Assembly: GCA_012841305.1 (NCBI GenBank)
Contig: DUVA01000025.1
Span: 1 to 34,202 of the forward strand
From: Bacillota bacterium
Lineage (GTDB): Bacteria; Bacillota; SHA-98; UBA4971
Direction: 5' to 3'
DNA length: 34,202 nt
Both the position numbers and the translations under genes were made by a program. The notes under the pieces are model-generated. The model saw only the letters and a list, made by a program, of their open reading frames with translations. It was not told the origin of the DNA and made no database searches. Positions 9,646 through 18,403 of this stretch are shown here, in pieces. Each line of letters opens with the position of its first letter. Position 1 is the stretch's first letter.

Positions 9646-10254
9646 CTAGTTCTTCCCCGGATGCATACTCCGCGATACAGCAACTTCTCGTCCAACGCCA
9701 TACTTGAACCATGCAATGACCTGTTTTACTCCGAGCAGGAACCCCATGCCCAACCCAAAGAAGAAGTAATCCCAGGAGTGTTCGCACAGGCCTAGAAATA
9801 CCCCCACCGCTGAACAACTTACCACTGAGCTGAGATATTTGTGTCTAGTTATCATGTATGTAGCAGCCCAAAAGGCACCCATATACATAAGTGAACTTGT
9901 AGATAACACCAGCAATGCGCCCATAGATGTCGCCAATCCACCTCCTCCGTGAAACCCAAGCCATATCGGCCAATTATGGCCGACAATCGCGGCAAGAGCA
10001 GCGACAAAGTGCATAACGGTGGATTCCGGCGCGACTGCCTGAGCAAAGAGAACAGCGGCAACTCCCTTACCCAAGTCTCCTAAACCAGATAGAAGGCCTG
10101 GAAGAAGGCCGGACGACAAAATCACATTTGTAGTTCCTACATTCATGGAACCTACTTGCCTGATGTCAATCCCGCCAAACACCTTAGCCCAAATGTATGA
10201 AAACGGAATTGAACCCATACAATAACTCGTAGCTGCAACAGCAATTGCATTCAT
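9646..10254 (-). CDS. Divergent PlsY-like glycerol-3-phosphate acyltransferase
   Basis: GSIPFSYIWAK, GSMNVGTTNV, VGHNWPIWLGFHGGGGLATSMG; multi-TM. Motif substitutions noted in findings. Confidence 0.82.
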   Translation of the reverse strand: MNAIAVAATSYCMGSIPFSYIWAKVFGGIDIRQVGSMNVGTTNVILSSGLLPGLLSGLGDLGKGVAAVLFAQAVAPESTVMHFVAALAAIVGHNWPIWLGFHGGGGLATSMGALLVLSTSSLMYMGAFWAATYMITRHKYLSSVVSCSAVGVFLGLCEHSWDYFFFGLGMGFLLGVKQVIAWFKYGVGREVAVSRSMHPGKN

Positions 10255-10421
10255 GCAGTAATCACCCCACTATGTGCATTGGCTGTGCTGTCGTGGAAAT
10301 GCCAAATTCCTACGTCAACCATCACGGTATTACCTTTTTTATCTTCGCGGTTCGCCTCATGATCTCCTTCCTAGCCTCGTTCAATCGGCAATGACCCACG
10401 ACGCATCATCGCGAGAACCCG

Positions 10422-11444
10422 TCACCTTCTCTGAAAAGAAACACCTAGCATTCTGAGGACATTAGTTATCCGGTTATAGATGGTAGACCTGTTTGATCCT
10501 GCAAATAGGAGGCCTACCGCGTTCATTCCCTCATCCACAGCCACTGAGCCGGAATCGCCCCCTGCACCCATTTTGCCTGTAAGAATCTGATCCGTGAATG
10601 TCGCTGTCACGTCGTCAGAATAGACAACATTAACTGTGGCATCAACTACCTGTATCTCCCCTTCAGTCACTCCTGTCGTCCGTCCGCTCTTTCTTACACG
10701 AAGTCCCAAATCAGGCTCACGGGAACCTCTTATCTGGCCCAGTTCCAGAATTTCAGGGCTAATCAGCTTGGGACTCAACGGACGGGCAAGCGCGGCATCC
10801 ACCAGATTGGCAGAGTCCGCGAGAGACCTGGCCACTACCTCCACTCTAACCGGGGACCTGCTAACTGCCAGCCATTTATTCATCGCCAGCTCAACAGATC
10901 TGGTTGCAAGACACTTGGGAACCCGTCCGCTCATCTCAACAGGGATAAACCTCTCCAGATAGCCGATTTTGTCTCGTTCCGGCACACCCCCGTCAGCCGC
11001 CCCAGGCTGGAGAATCGGATCTCCCGGTCGAGCCTTGCCGTCCCGTCCGGATGTACCATTGGCTAACACGTGATTGTTGGACAAAATGAACGGTTCACCT
11101 GTCTTTTCATCCCAAACGACGGCTCCGAAAGTCCCTGCCGTGATCTGATAGTGTCCGCAACTCACCCCTGGTCGAGCAGGTCTCATCTGGGAGCATCTTT
11201 CATCGAGAAACCTAAGCTCACCGACTTCAATAACGTCTGTAGGCACACCCCGAACTTCACTGGGCACTAAATCCTCGCCTCTTACGAGAAGCCTGGGAAG
11301 TTTCTTCGTCACCATAACAACTATGCATTCAGAGGCAGTCCTAGTCCCCGCAGTAGTCTTGTAACCTCTGCCTACCCCTACAACGTTTTTCATGGACATG
11401 AGCTGCCATGTAGTATCCTTCAAGACATCAACGATTTCGTCCAT
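10422..11444 (-). CDS. Trypsin-like (chymotrypsin-fold) serine protease, no evident signal peptide
   Basis: FILSNNHVLA (His), LVDAALARPL (candidate Asp), MGAGGDSGSVAVDE (Ser). Confidence 0.82.
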   Translation of the reverse strand: MDEIVDVLKDTTWQLMSMKNVVGVGRGYKTTAGTRTASECIVVMVTKKLPRLLVRGEDLVPSEVRGVPTDVIEVGELRFLDERCSQMRPARPGVSCGHYQITAGTFGAVVWDEKTGEPFILSNNHVLANGTSGRDGKARPGDPILQPGAADGGVPERDKIGYLERFIPVEMSGRVPKCLATRSVELAMNKWLAVSRSPVRVEVVARSLADSANLVDAALARPLSPKLISPEILELGQIRGSREPDLGLRVRKSGRTTGVTEGEIQVVDATVNVVYSDDVTATFTDQILTGKMGAGGDSGSVAVDEGMNAVGLLFAGSNRSTIYNRITNVLRMLGVSFQRR

Positions 11445-11475
11445 GGTAAGCTACACTCCTTTCCAGGTCAAAAGA

Positions 11476-12675
11476 TCAGAGCCTGTTTTCTATTGCGGAA
11501 GCCACCGCCGCCCTGGCATTTACTAAACCTTCGCCTTGTTGGTCCCTGGGAAATCCGTTCATGGCTGTCGCTGTCTCACAAATGAGCTCCTCTAACTCTT
11601 TCGCCGACAACCCGGGAACCGCGGAGAGGATCAGCGCGGCAACACCTGTCACATGTGGACACGCCATGGAAGTCCCGGTAAGAGTCTTATACCGTTGACC
11701 TGCATACGTCGAGTAGATATCGGTTCCAGGCCCTGTAATGTCAACCTCCGGTCCGGAACTGCTGAATGCAGCGATTTGATCGTCTTGGGTAGAAGCCGCC
11801 ACTGCCACTACGTTAGGATCCCGCGCCGGATATAGGACGGTATTCTGTCCGCCTGTATTCCCGGAAGCAGCCACCAGGAGAACGCCCGCTTCAGCCGCCT
11901 TGCTAATAGCCAGTTCAAGGGCTTTGCCGGAATCGACAGTCCCAAAACTCATGTTGATTATGCTGACACCCTGATCTATACACCATGCGATACCTTGGAT
12001 GATATCGGAAGCCATGCCTTTCCCCTTTGAGTCAAAGGATTTCACTGCGTAAATATGAGCTTCCGGGGCAACCCCGACAACCCCGAACCCGTTATCGAGG
12101 GCTGCGATTATGCCTGCTACATGCGTTCCATGTCCATTGTCGTCTTCCACACCTTCAGTCTCCGAAATGGCGTCAAACCCGGCTTTTACGTTCACCGCCA
12201 AATCCGGGTGGCTCATGTTCACTCCCGTGTCCACCACCCCTACCCGGACTCCCTTCCCTGTAGCGCGCGCCCAGACTGAAGGAGCGTCAATCTTTGTCAC
12301 ACCCCATGGGGTTGTTTGCGTAGAGAACCCCGGACGCTTCACTCCGAAACATCGCACGCACTTCCTTACGTCTGGGGCCGGTGTATCCACTATCGCAAAG
12401 ACGGTGTCATCTTCTATCCATTTTACCTCTCCGTGGCGTGCAAGAAGCGCCATGGCTTGATCCTCTTCCCGAAACACGCAAGCAGCCGCGTTAATTAGAG
12501 GAAGTGCTTTCTTCACACATCCCCCGCAACTCTCCACTATGGAATCGTGCTTCCTGGGATCTGTGTCTGCGTCAAATATGACAATCTTCCGGTGATGTGA
12601 ATCGCAACCGGACTTGACAGCCCTACGAGCCAAAGAAGCAATTGCTATGATGTAGGCAATAACAAAGGAGAACAC
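11476..12675 (-). CDS. Subtilisin-like S8 serine protease with I9-like propeptide and N-terminal hydrophobic segment
   Basis: VGVVDTGVNMSHPDL, DDNGHGTHVAGIIAA, LTGTSMACPHVTGVAALIL. GTG start at 12675 with RBS AGGAGGGAGC. Confidence 0.95.
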   Translation of the reverse strand: MFSFVIAYIIAIASLARRAVKSGCDSHHRKIVIFDADTDPRKHDSIVESCGGCVKKALPLINAAACVFREEDQAMALLARHGEVKWIEDDTVFAIVDTPAPDVRKCVRCFGVKRPGFSTQTTPWGVTKIDAPSVWARATGKGVRVGVVDTGVNMSHPDLAVNVKAGFDAISETEGVEDDNGHGTHVAGIIAALDNGFGVVGVAPEAHIYAVKSFDSKGKGMASDIIQGIAWCIDQGVSIINMSFGTVDSGKALELAISKAAEAGVLLVAASGNTGGQNTVLYPARDPNVVAVAASTQDDQIAAFSSSGPEVDITGPGTDIYSTYAGQRYKTLTGTSMACPHVTGVAALILSAVPGLSAKELEELICETATAMNGFPRDQQGEGLVNARAAVASAIENRL

Positions 12676-12765
12676 TTGAAGCTCCCTCCTTTATGTCGAT
12701 TATCAGATGATAAATGATATTCCACGGGCTCATAATGCGTGAGTGGGTGCCTTTTAGCAGTTGAA

Positions 12766-12793
12766 GAGGCCACGACTTATCGGTCGTGGCCTC
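12766..12793. other. Perfect 11-bp hairpin gaggccacgac-ttatcg-gtcgtggcctc
   Basis: Perfect inverted repeat between the micro-ORFs and the S8 protease. No strong U tract on either strand, so terminator status is uncertain. Confidence 0.8.
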
Positions 12794-12833
12794 AGGTGTG
12801 AGGAGGCTGCGAGTTGGTAGCCAGTCCATGTTA

Positions 12834-12947
12834 TTACGTTTGAGGATAGAAACGCGTCACGACTAGCTTAGCAATACTGACAAGCTGCGGTATCATTAGT
12901 ATGAACAAGAAAACCACCAGCCACCAATTGTCCAGTTGAAGACTCAC
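12834..12947 (-). CDS. Micro-ORF 1: 37-aa membrane peptide VSLQLDNWWLVVFLFILMIPQLVSIAKLVVTRFYPQT
   Basis: Translated by hand (GTG start 12947, TAA 12834). RBS GGAGGAGG about 8 nt upstream. Shares the WW-hydrophobic-Pro pattern with the next two micro-ORFs. Confidence 0.65.
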   Translation of the reverse strand: MSLQLDNWWLVVFLFILMIPQLVSIAKLVVTRFYPQT

Positions 12948-12990
12948 ATTTTAGCCCTCCTCCCCTATATTCCCGCTCGCTGAGACAGCT

Positions 12991-13092
12991 TTACACCTTC
13001 TTTGACCAGATCGGGAAGAAGATTAGGAATATCGGAACGAGCAAGATGAAGAGCAGTATGATTATCCACCAGAATTCCAATTCCTGAGTCAT
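12991..13092 (-). CDS. Micro-ORF 2: 33-aa membrane peptide MTQELEFWWIIILLFILLVPIFLIFFPIWSKKV
   Basis: Translated by hand (ATG 13092, TAA 12991). RBS AAGGAGG. Paralogue of micro-ORF 3 with many synonymous differences. Confidence 0.75.
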   Translation of the reverse strand: MTQELEFWWIIILLFILLVPIFLIFFPIWSKKV

Positions 13093-13171
13093 TTAATTGT
13101 CCTCCTTTCACAGCATGCCTAGCGTTTATGATATACCGGGCTTCCATGAGTTTCGAGACGTGGGACACATC

Positions 13172-13258
13172 CTATATACACATGAAGATCAGGAACAACG
13201 GAACAAGCAACACAAAGAGAAATATGATTATCCACCAGAATTCCAGTTCCTGTGTCAT
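13172..13258 (-). CDS. Micro-ORF 3: 28-aa membrane peptide MTQELEFWWIIIFLFVLLVPLFLIFMCI
   Basis: Translated by hand (ATG 13258, TAG 13172). RBS GAGGAGGAG. Paralogue of micro-ORF 2. Confidence 0.75.
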   Translation of the reverse strand: MTQELEFWWIIIFLFVLLVPLFLIFMCI

Positions 13259-13351
13259 GAGAAACTCCTCCTCTCTTGATAACCCCAAACCCCGGAGAGG
13301 CTGTGGTCTGTACTATAATATGGAGTCATGCCGCACTTTGCTCCCGGAGTT

Positions 13352-13558
13352 TCACGGATCCTGCGTCCGGTCCCTTGTCCTGTCATTCATAGACCGTGTG
13401 TCGCATTCAGGGATAGTGGGGCCCGGGATGAAAAACACAAGGATAGCGCTTACAAGGAACAGAACACTCCCAATGAGATTCAGGATATCTACAATGGACG
13501 ATAAGTTGTTGGGGCTATCTCCGGCATAATGGATCGACCTCTTAGCGAGAACCATCAC
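13352..13558 (-). CDS. Small single-TM hypothetical protein (68 aa)
   Basis: Hydrophobic helix LNLIGSVLFLVSAILVFFIPGP; GTG start with upstream GGGAG; co-oriented with neighbours. Confidence 0.55.
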   Translation of the reverse strand: MMVLAKRSIHYAGDSPNNLSSIVDILNLIGSVLFLVSAILVFFIPGPTIPECDTRSMNDRTRDRTQDP

Positions 13559-13606
13559 CTTGTCATCTCCCTATGAGCATGCCCGGGAGACCCGGGGAAT
13601 CGGCTG

Positions 13607-13969
13607 TTATGCTTTATCCTCAGACTTACCGGGATTTCCGAAAGCATCATGGGATGTCTCAAGAAACTTACGAATTTCAGGCGGGACTTCCCCAAGTTCC
13701 AAGCCGGACAGAGCCTCAATTGCCATATTCATGATGTGCTCTCGAGTCTCGTCAGGCATTGACGCCAAAAACTCCTGGGCTATCCGCGCCATCTGGTTCA
13801 CGTCTTCCAGTTGGGTATCAGTGTAACCAAAGTCTTGTAGCATTGAACGGATTTTCTCAGCATCTCCGGTGGATACGCCGAACTCGCGAACCAACTCGTC
13901 AAGCGACGCATTGTCTGGTTTGTCTCTTCCGGCGAGAAACTCAGACAGCAGATCATCAAATCCACTCAT
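13607..13969 (-). CDS. Hypothetical acidic helical protein (120 aa)
   Basis: Soluble, protein-like composition; co-oriented with neighbours; no family recognised. Confidence 0.7.
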   Translation of the reverse strand: MSGFDDLLSEFLAGRDKPDNASLDELVREFGVSTGDAEKIRSMLQDFGYTDTQLEDVNQMARIAQEFLASMPDETREHIMNMAIEALSGLELGEVPPEIRKFLETSHDAFGNPGKSEDKA

Positions 13970-14215
13970 GGGTCTTATGTCCCACCTTTCAGATGTCCTC
14001 TTGAGACTAATGCCCCGGGCAACCCGATGACATCAAGGTCATATGTTATCGATAGATCTTATTCCGATTAGGTTTCCTTGGTGATTTCCGCATTCTGTAG
14101 TCAGACGGCAGGTTACGTAAATTGGTCTTGCCCGGCACGGAATCGCAAACTGGGGTCATATAATATAATGCTAATTGAGACTTATAGTCCCCAATTTTGA
14201 CTGTGGGGTGGTCTT

Positions 14216-14818
14216 ATGGACTTACAAGCAATCCATGACGCAATATCCGAGCAGAAATTGATCATGCAGAGACTCGAACGCAATATGAGACGGATCGAGG
14301 ATTCATATGGCCGTGTGTCCTCGAGACTTGATGCACTGGAAACCAAGGCTGAGATGCCGCCTAAGGATACCAGCGACAGTCCGAGGTTCAGAAGGGCGCA
14401 TACCGGCGCTGTTCCTCAGAGGGAACAAACCGAAGGCACTGAAAAGGTAGACGAAAAGGTAGACGACAAACCAGAAGGCACACCAGATGATTCTGTCGAA
14501 AAGAAAGAGAGAGCCACAGCATTGACTGCGCGTGTAAAATCGGCTATTCGAAGCTCTCTTCAAGACGGCAGTGTCAATGACGCACTGGATAAGTTTCAGG
14601 CATCAGTGAAACTGACAGACGAGGCTACCGGCGCACTCTCAGAAATTGCGTCCCTTGTCAAAGCGTCCTTGGATCAAGATCAGGGCGTCATGAAACTGGG
14701 CTCAATGCCTGTTCCCGGAGGCTCGCTTAGCCTGCTCTTGGAGATGGCGAAAACACCGCAGTTTCAGCGGTTTATCGCAAATGTAGTAGCGCAAGCACTT
14801 AAGGAAGCTGAAGCTTAG
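14216..14818 (+). CDS. Hypothetical coiled-coil protein (200 aa)
   Basis: N-terminal heptad-like helix, charged linker, helical C-terminus; GTGGGGTGGT upstream of ATG; no family recognised. Confidence 0.7.
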   Translation: MDLQAIHDAISEQKLIMQRLERNMRRIEDSYGRVSSRLDALETKAEMPPKDTSDSPRFRRAHTGAVPQREQTEGTEKVDEKVDDKPEGTPDDSVEKKERATALTARVKSAIRSSLQDGSVNDALDKFQASVKLTDEATGALSEIASLVKASLDQDQGVMKLGSMPVPGGSLSLLLEMAKTPQFQRFIANVVAQALKEAEA

Positions 14819-14826
14819 GAAGGTCG

Positions 14827-14900
14827 TAGGGTGGCAGGTGTTGCGTCTCGGGAACGGCCTAATTACGGCGCGCCCAGTCACGCAACCACCTGTCACCCTA
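14827..14900. other. Long imperfect inverted repeat (about 20-bp arms, about 33-nt loop) between convergent genes
   Basis: Left arm tagggtggcaggtgttgcgt (14827-14846); right arm acgcaaccacctgtcacccta (14880-14900); one mismatch and one bulge. Confidence 0.75.
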
Positions 14901-15016
14901 AGTATAAGTTCATTAGTTTTCGCCGGTCTTGGGTGGCCCCGCACGGTACGTACACTTTCCGGAACCGGCGTTACCTATGGTGATCTACTTAGCCTCAAAA
15001 CCGATATTGAGCTGCA

Positions 15017-15889
15017 TCAAAGCATCCCGGCTATCATATCCACAACCTCGTTTACCGTGTCTGCCACAGGAACGCCTGCTTCCATAAACGCCTTTACCTT
15101 GGACTCAGCTGTCCCCATGGAACCTGATACGATGGCGCCTGCATGCCCCATTCGTTTTCCAGGAGGAGCAGTGCGACCGGAAACAAAGGCCACAACAGGT
15201 TTTGTCATATTACGGATGAAAGTTGCGGCTTCTTCTTCATCGCGTCCTCCGATTTCGCCTATTAACACCACGGCTGAAGTGGCATCGTCTTCCTCAAACG
15301 CTTCGAGACAATCCACGAAAGTCGTGCCGATTATCGGGTCGCCCCCAATCCCAATACAAGTTGATTGTCCGATCCCGCGGGATGAAAGGAGGCCAACTAC
15401 CTCATAAGTGAGGGTGCCGCTCCTTGAGATTACTCCGACAGGTCCGGGCTGGAAGATCTGACCCGGCATGATTCCACAAGACGCTTCCCCGCATGTGATA
15501 ATGCCTGGGCAGTTTGGCCCAATGACCCTGCACCTCGACCCTTCATTCTTAGCCCGGTCCAACATATCAATGACATCAAGGGTGGGAATACCTTCAGTGA
15601 TACATACTGCAAGTTCGATTCCGGATGCGAAGGATTCCACAACTGCGTCTCCGGCAGCTCTTGACGGCACGAAGATACACGACGTATTTGCCCCTCGTTG
15701 TTCCACTGCCTCAGCCACGGTATCAAACACAGGGATGCCTTCCACGTCTTGCCCGCCTCTCCCGGGAGTCACTCCTGCAACTACCGTATCAGGGTTGTAG
15801 TCTCTCATGCGGAGCGCATGGAATCTACCCTCGCGGCCTGTGATACCTTGAACAACGATCCTCGTGCGCTTATCTACGAATATACCCAT
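15017..15889 (-). CDS. sucD: Succinyl-CoA synthetase (ADP-forming), alpha subunit
   Basis: [69 protein letters not shown]. Start moved to ATG 15889 (MGIFVDK). Confidence 0.95.
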   Translation of the reverse strand: MGIFVDKRTRIVVQGITGREGRFHALRMRDYNPDTVVAGVTPGRGGQDVEGIPVFDTVAEAVEQRGANTSCIFVPSRAAGDAVVESFASGIELAVCITEGIPTLDVIDMLDRAKNEGSRCRVIGPNCPGIITCGEASCGIMPGQIFQPGPVGVISRSGTLTYEVVGLLSSRGIGQSTCIGIGGDPIIGTTFVDCLEAFEEDDATSAVVLIGEIGGRDEEEAATFIRNMTKPVVAFVSGRTAPPGKRMGHAGAIVSGSMGTAESKVKAFMEAGVPVADTVNEVVDMIAGML

Positions 15890-15890
15890 C

Positions 15891-17030
15891 TTACATCCCT
15901 CCCCCTGCAATTGCCACAATGCGCCGGGCAGCGTCAACCATGGTATCTGCTGTCACCACAGGTGTATCGCGGAGGAGAGCCCGTCCTTCCTTCTCTCTGG
16001 TGCCAACCAACCGCACAACGACCGGAAGATCCAGGTTTACGCTTTCAATAGCTTTAAGGAGGCCTTGCGCTACCTCATCACAGCGAGTTATACCGCCGAA
16101 TACATTGATGAGGATTGCCTTAACACCTTTGTCCATGAGGATAAGTTCCAAGGCGTTTTGGACTACTTCCGCCCTTGCACCTCCACCAATATCAAGGAAA
16201 TTCGCAGCTTCTCCGCCTTCAGCCTTGATAGCGTCAATTGTCGCCATCACGAGGCCTGCCCCGTTTCCGATAACCCCTATATCGCCATTGAGCTTCACAT
16301 ATGTAAGCCTTCTCCTCCTGGCCTCCTGCTCTAAGGGGTCATCGCCTTCCGCCTCCCAGAGGCCCCCGTACCCGGGATGCCTGAAAAGAGCATTGTCATC
16401 TAAGGTAATCTTGGCATCAGCAGCAACTACTTTTCCATCCTTTGTCAGCATGAGAGGGTTGATTTCAGCAAGCTCAGCGTCTTCCTCTACAAACAAGCGG
16501 AACAAAGAAGAAAAGTACCCGCCAACCTGAGCAACTGCGCTTCCGTCAAAACCCGCTGCCAAAGCTAAGGCCCTTGCCTGCCACGGCATAAAGCCTTCTT
16601 TCGGAGTCGACCATACCTTAGCGATTTTCTCAGGGGTCTTGGCAGCGACTTCCTCAATGTCGACCCCGCCTTCACTGCTGGCTATGATCGCAATTGATTT
16701 TCGTGACCTGTCAATCGTCACTCCCAAATAGTACTCCTTCACCGCTTCGACAGCCTGTTCCACCAGGACTTTCCGGACAGTAAGCCCCTTTATGTTCATC
16801 CCGAGAATCCGCGAAGCCGCGTCCCTGGCTTCCTCGGCGGTCTTCACCACACTGATGCCGCCTGCCTTACCCCGCCCACCGACGTGGACCTGGGCTTTCA
16901 CTACAGCATGTCCTTGCAGCTCAGACGCGATTTCATAAGCCTCATCCGGGGTCTCTGCAACCCTTCCGTGAGGAGTAGCAATTCCGTAGCGCCGCATAAT
17001 CTCCTTTGCTTGATACTCATGTAGTTTCAT
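15891..17030 (-). CDS. sucC: Succinyl-CoA synthetase (ADP-forming), beta subunit
   Basis: [64 protein letters not shown]. Start moved to ATG 17030. Confidence 0.96.
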   Translation of the reverse strand: MKLHEYQAKEIMRRYGIATPHGRVAETPDEAYEIASELQGHAVVKAQVHVGGRGKAGGISVVKTAEEARDAASRILGMNIKGLTVRKVLVEQAVEAVKEYYLGVTIDRSRKSIAIIASSEGGVDIEEVAAKTPEKIAKVWSTPKEGFMPWQARALALAAGFDGSAVAQVGGYFSSLFRLFVEEDAELAEINPLMLTKDGKVVAADAKITLDDNALFRHPGYGGLWEAEGDDPLEQEARRRRLTYVKLNGDIGVIGNGAGLVMATIDAIKAEGGEAANFLDIGGGARAEVVQNALELILMDKGVKAILINVFGGITRCDEVAQGLLKAIESVNLDLPVVVRLVGTREKEGRALLRDTPVVTADTMVDAARRIVAIAGGGM

Positions 17031-17583
17031 GTCTAGCTCTTGCCTCCCTCCCCTTTTCGAGGCCGACATTGAATGCCTTCATGTTCAGCTCTTCAGTGCC
17101 TCGCGGGACTCTGGCGAGAATTGCCTGCTCCATCGCTTCAGGCGTCACCACGCCGGTTGCCCCCACAAGCGCGCCGAGGGCTACGACATTAGCCACTACC
17201 TGCCTACCCACATCATGTCTTGCGATTTCGGTAATGGATAGAGTTACAACGGCAGCGCCTTCCACAGAGGGTATGGAGCTCACGTTAGTATCGTCCACAA
17301 GGACGATCCCGCCTGGCCTCACCTGGTGCCCGTATCTGTCGCATGCCTGCTGAGACATGACTAGAACAACGTCAGGGGAAGTGACTTTAGGGTAGTCTAT
17401 TGCGTCATCCGAGATTATTACCTCAGCCCGGCTGGCGCCTCCGCGCGCCTCAGGCCCGTATGACTGTGTCTGGATCACCTCATGGCCGTCATAGACACCT
17501 GCAGCCTCAGCCAGGATTATGCCTGCGAGAATCAAACCTTGTCCTCCGGTTCCTGAAAGCCGAATTTCCTTATACATTGTCAT
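17017..17583 (-). CDS. korC: 2-oxoacid:ferredoxin oxidoreductase, gamma subunit
   Basis: EIRLSGTGGQGLILAGIILAEAAG, QSYGPEARGGASRAEVIIS. Confidence 0.92.
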   Translation of the reverse strand: MTMYKEIRLSGTGGQGLILAGIILAEAAGVYDGHEVIQTQSYGPEARGGASRAEVIISDDAIDYPKVTSPDVVLVMSQQACDRYGHQVRPGGIVLVDDTNVSSIPSVEGAAVVTLSITEIARHDVGRQVVANVVALGALVGATGVVTPEAMEQAILARVPRGTEELNMKAFNVGLEKGREARARHETT

Positions 17584-18400
17584 CAGTCTCCTTGGTAGCG
17601 GCTTCGATTATCGCCTCGTAGCGCTTAGTATATTCAGGCCTGATCCTTGTTCCAATCTCGCCGATAATGAACTTGTCAGCCATTTCCTCAGGTGAGAGCC
17701 GGGACGCAGCCTTCTTTGTCACCGCATGCTCTTTTTGCCAGTCCAACATAACCAAAGCATTTCTCATCTTGTTGCGGCGTCCGAAATATGTAGGACACTG
17801 AGAGACAGCCTCCACAAACGCAAACCCGTCTGTGGCTATCGCCTTAGCTATCAACCGTGAAAGGGGCCCGGCATGGTACGCGGTTCCTCGTCCCACAAAA
17901 CTAGCGCCCGCAGCAAACACCAGATCGCACAAATCAAAAGGCTCCTCTATGTTGCCGTAAGGTGCAGTCGTTGCCATTTTCCCGGTGGGAGTCATAGGGG
18001 AATACTGGCCGCTTGTCATCCCGTAGATGCTATTATTGAAGCATATTGTTGTAACGTTGATATTCCGCCTGGCTGCATGTATTAGGTGGTTCCCGCCGAT
18101 TGCAGCAAGGTCCCCGTCCCCAGCCAGCACAATCACGTCAAGGTTAGGCTTCATCATTTTGATGCCTGTCGCAAAAGCCAACGCCCTGCCATGAGTTGTG
18201 TGGAGGGTATCAAAATCAAGATAACCCGGAGCTCTGGATGCGCACCCGATCCCTGATACTACACAGACATTGTTCTTATCCAGATCCAATGAATCAATGG
18301 CCCGAAGGACCGCGCCCATCACTATCCCGTGGCCACAGCCTTCACACCAGATATGCGGCATTTTATCCGCTCTGAGATAGTAGGTAATAGGTCTTGCCAT
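17570..18400 (-). CDS. korB: 2-oxoacid (probably 2-oxoglutarate):ferredoxin oxidoreductase, beta (TPP-binding) subunit
   Basis: WCEGCGHGIVMGA, VSGIGCASRAPGYLDFDTLHTTHGRALAFATGIK, LAGDGDLAAIGGNHLIHAARRNINVTTICFNNSIYGMTSGQYSP. Confidence 0.94.
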   Translation of the reverse strand: MARPITYYLRADKMPHIWCEGCGHGIVMGAVLRAIDSLDLDKNNVCVVSGIGCASRAPGYLDFDTLHTTHGRALAFATGIKMMKPNLDVIVLAGDGDLAAIGGNHLIHAARRNINVTTICFNNSIYGMTSGQYSPMTPTGKMATTAPYGNIEEPFDLCDLVFAAGASFVGRGTAYHAGPLSRLIAKAIATDGFAFVEAVSQCPTYFGRRNKMRNALVMLDWQKEHAVTKKAASRLSPEEMADKFIIGEIGTRIRPEYTKRYEAIIEAATKETDDNV

Positions 18401-18403
18401 GTT

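Noticed and set aside
12623-12829. 68-aa minus ORF in the supplied track
   Set aside because: It spans the strong hairpin and overlaps the start and RBS of the S8 protease; no supporting motif.
12965-13168. 67-aa minus ORF in the supplied track
   Set aside because: It is in a different frame from the micro-ORFs, has low protein-like character and overlaps micro-ORF 2, which has an RBS and a paralogue.
15898-16530. Long plus-strand ORFs antisense to sucCD, kor, frd and hdr genes
   Set aside because: They lie opposite strongly supported conserved genes and have composition typical of antisense reading frames.
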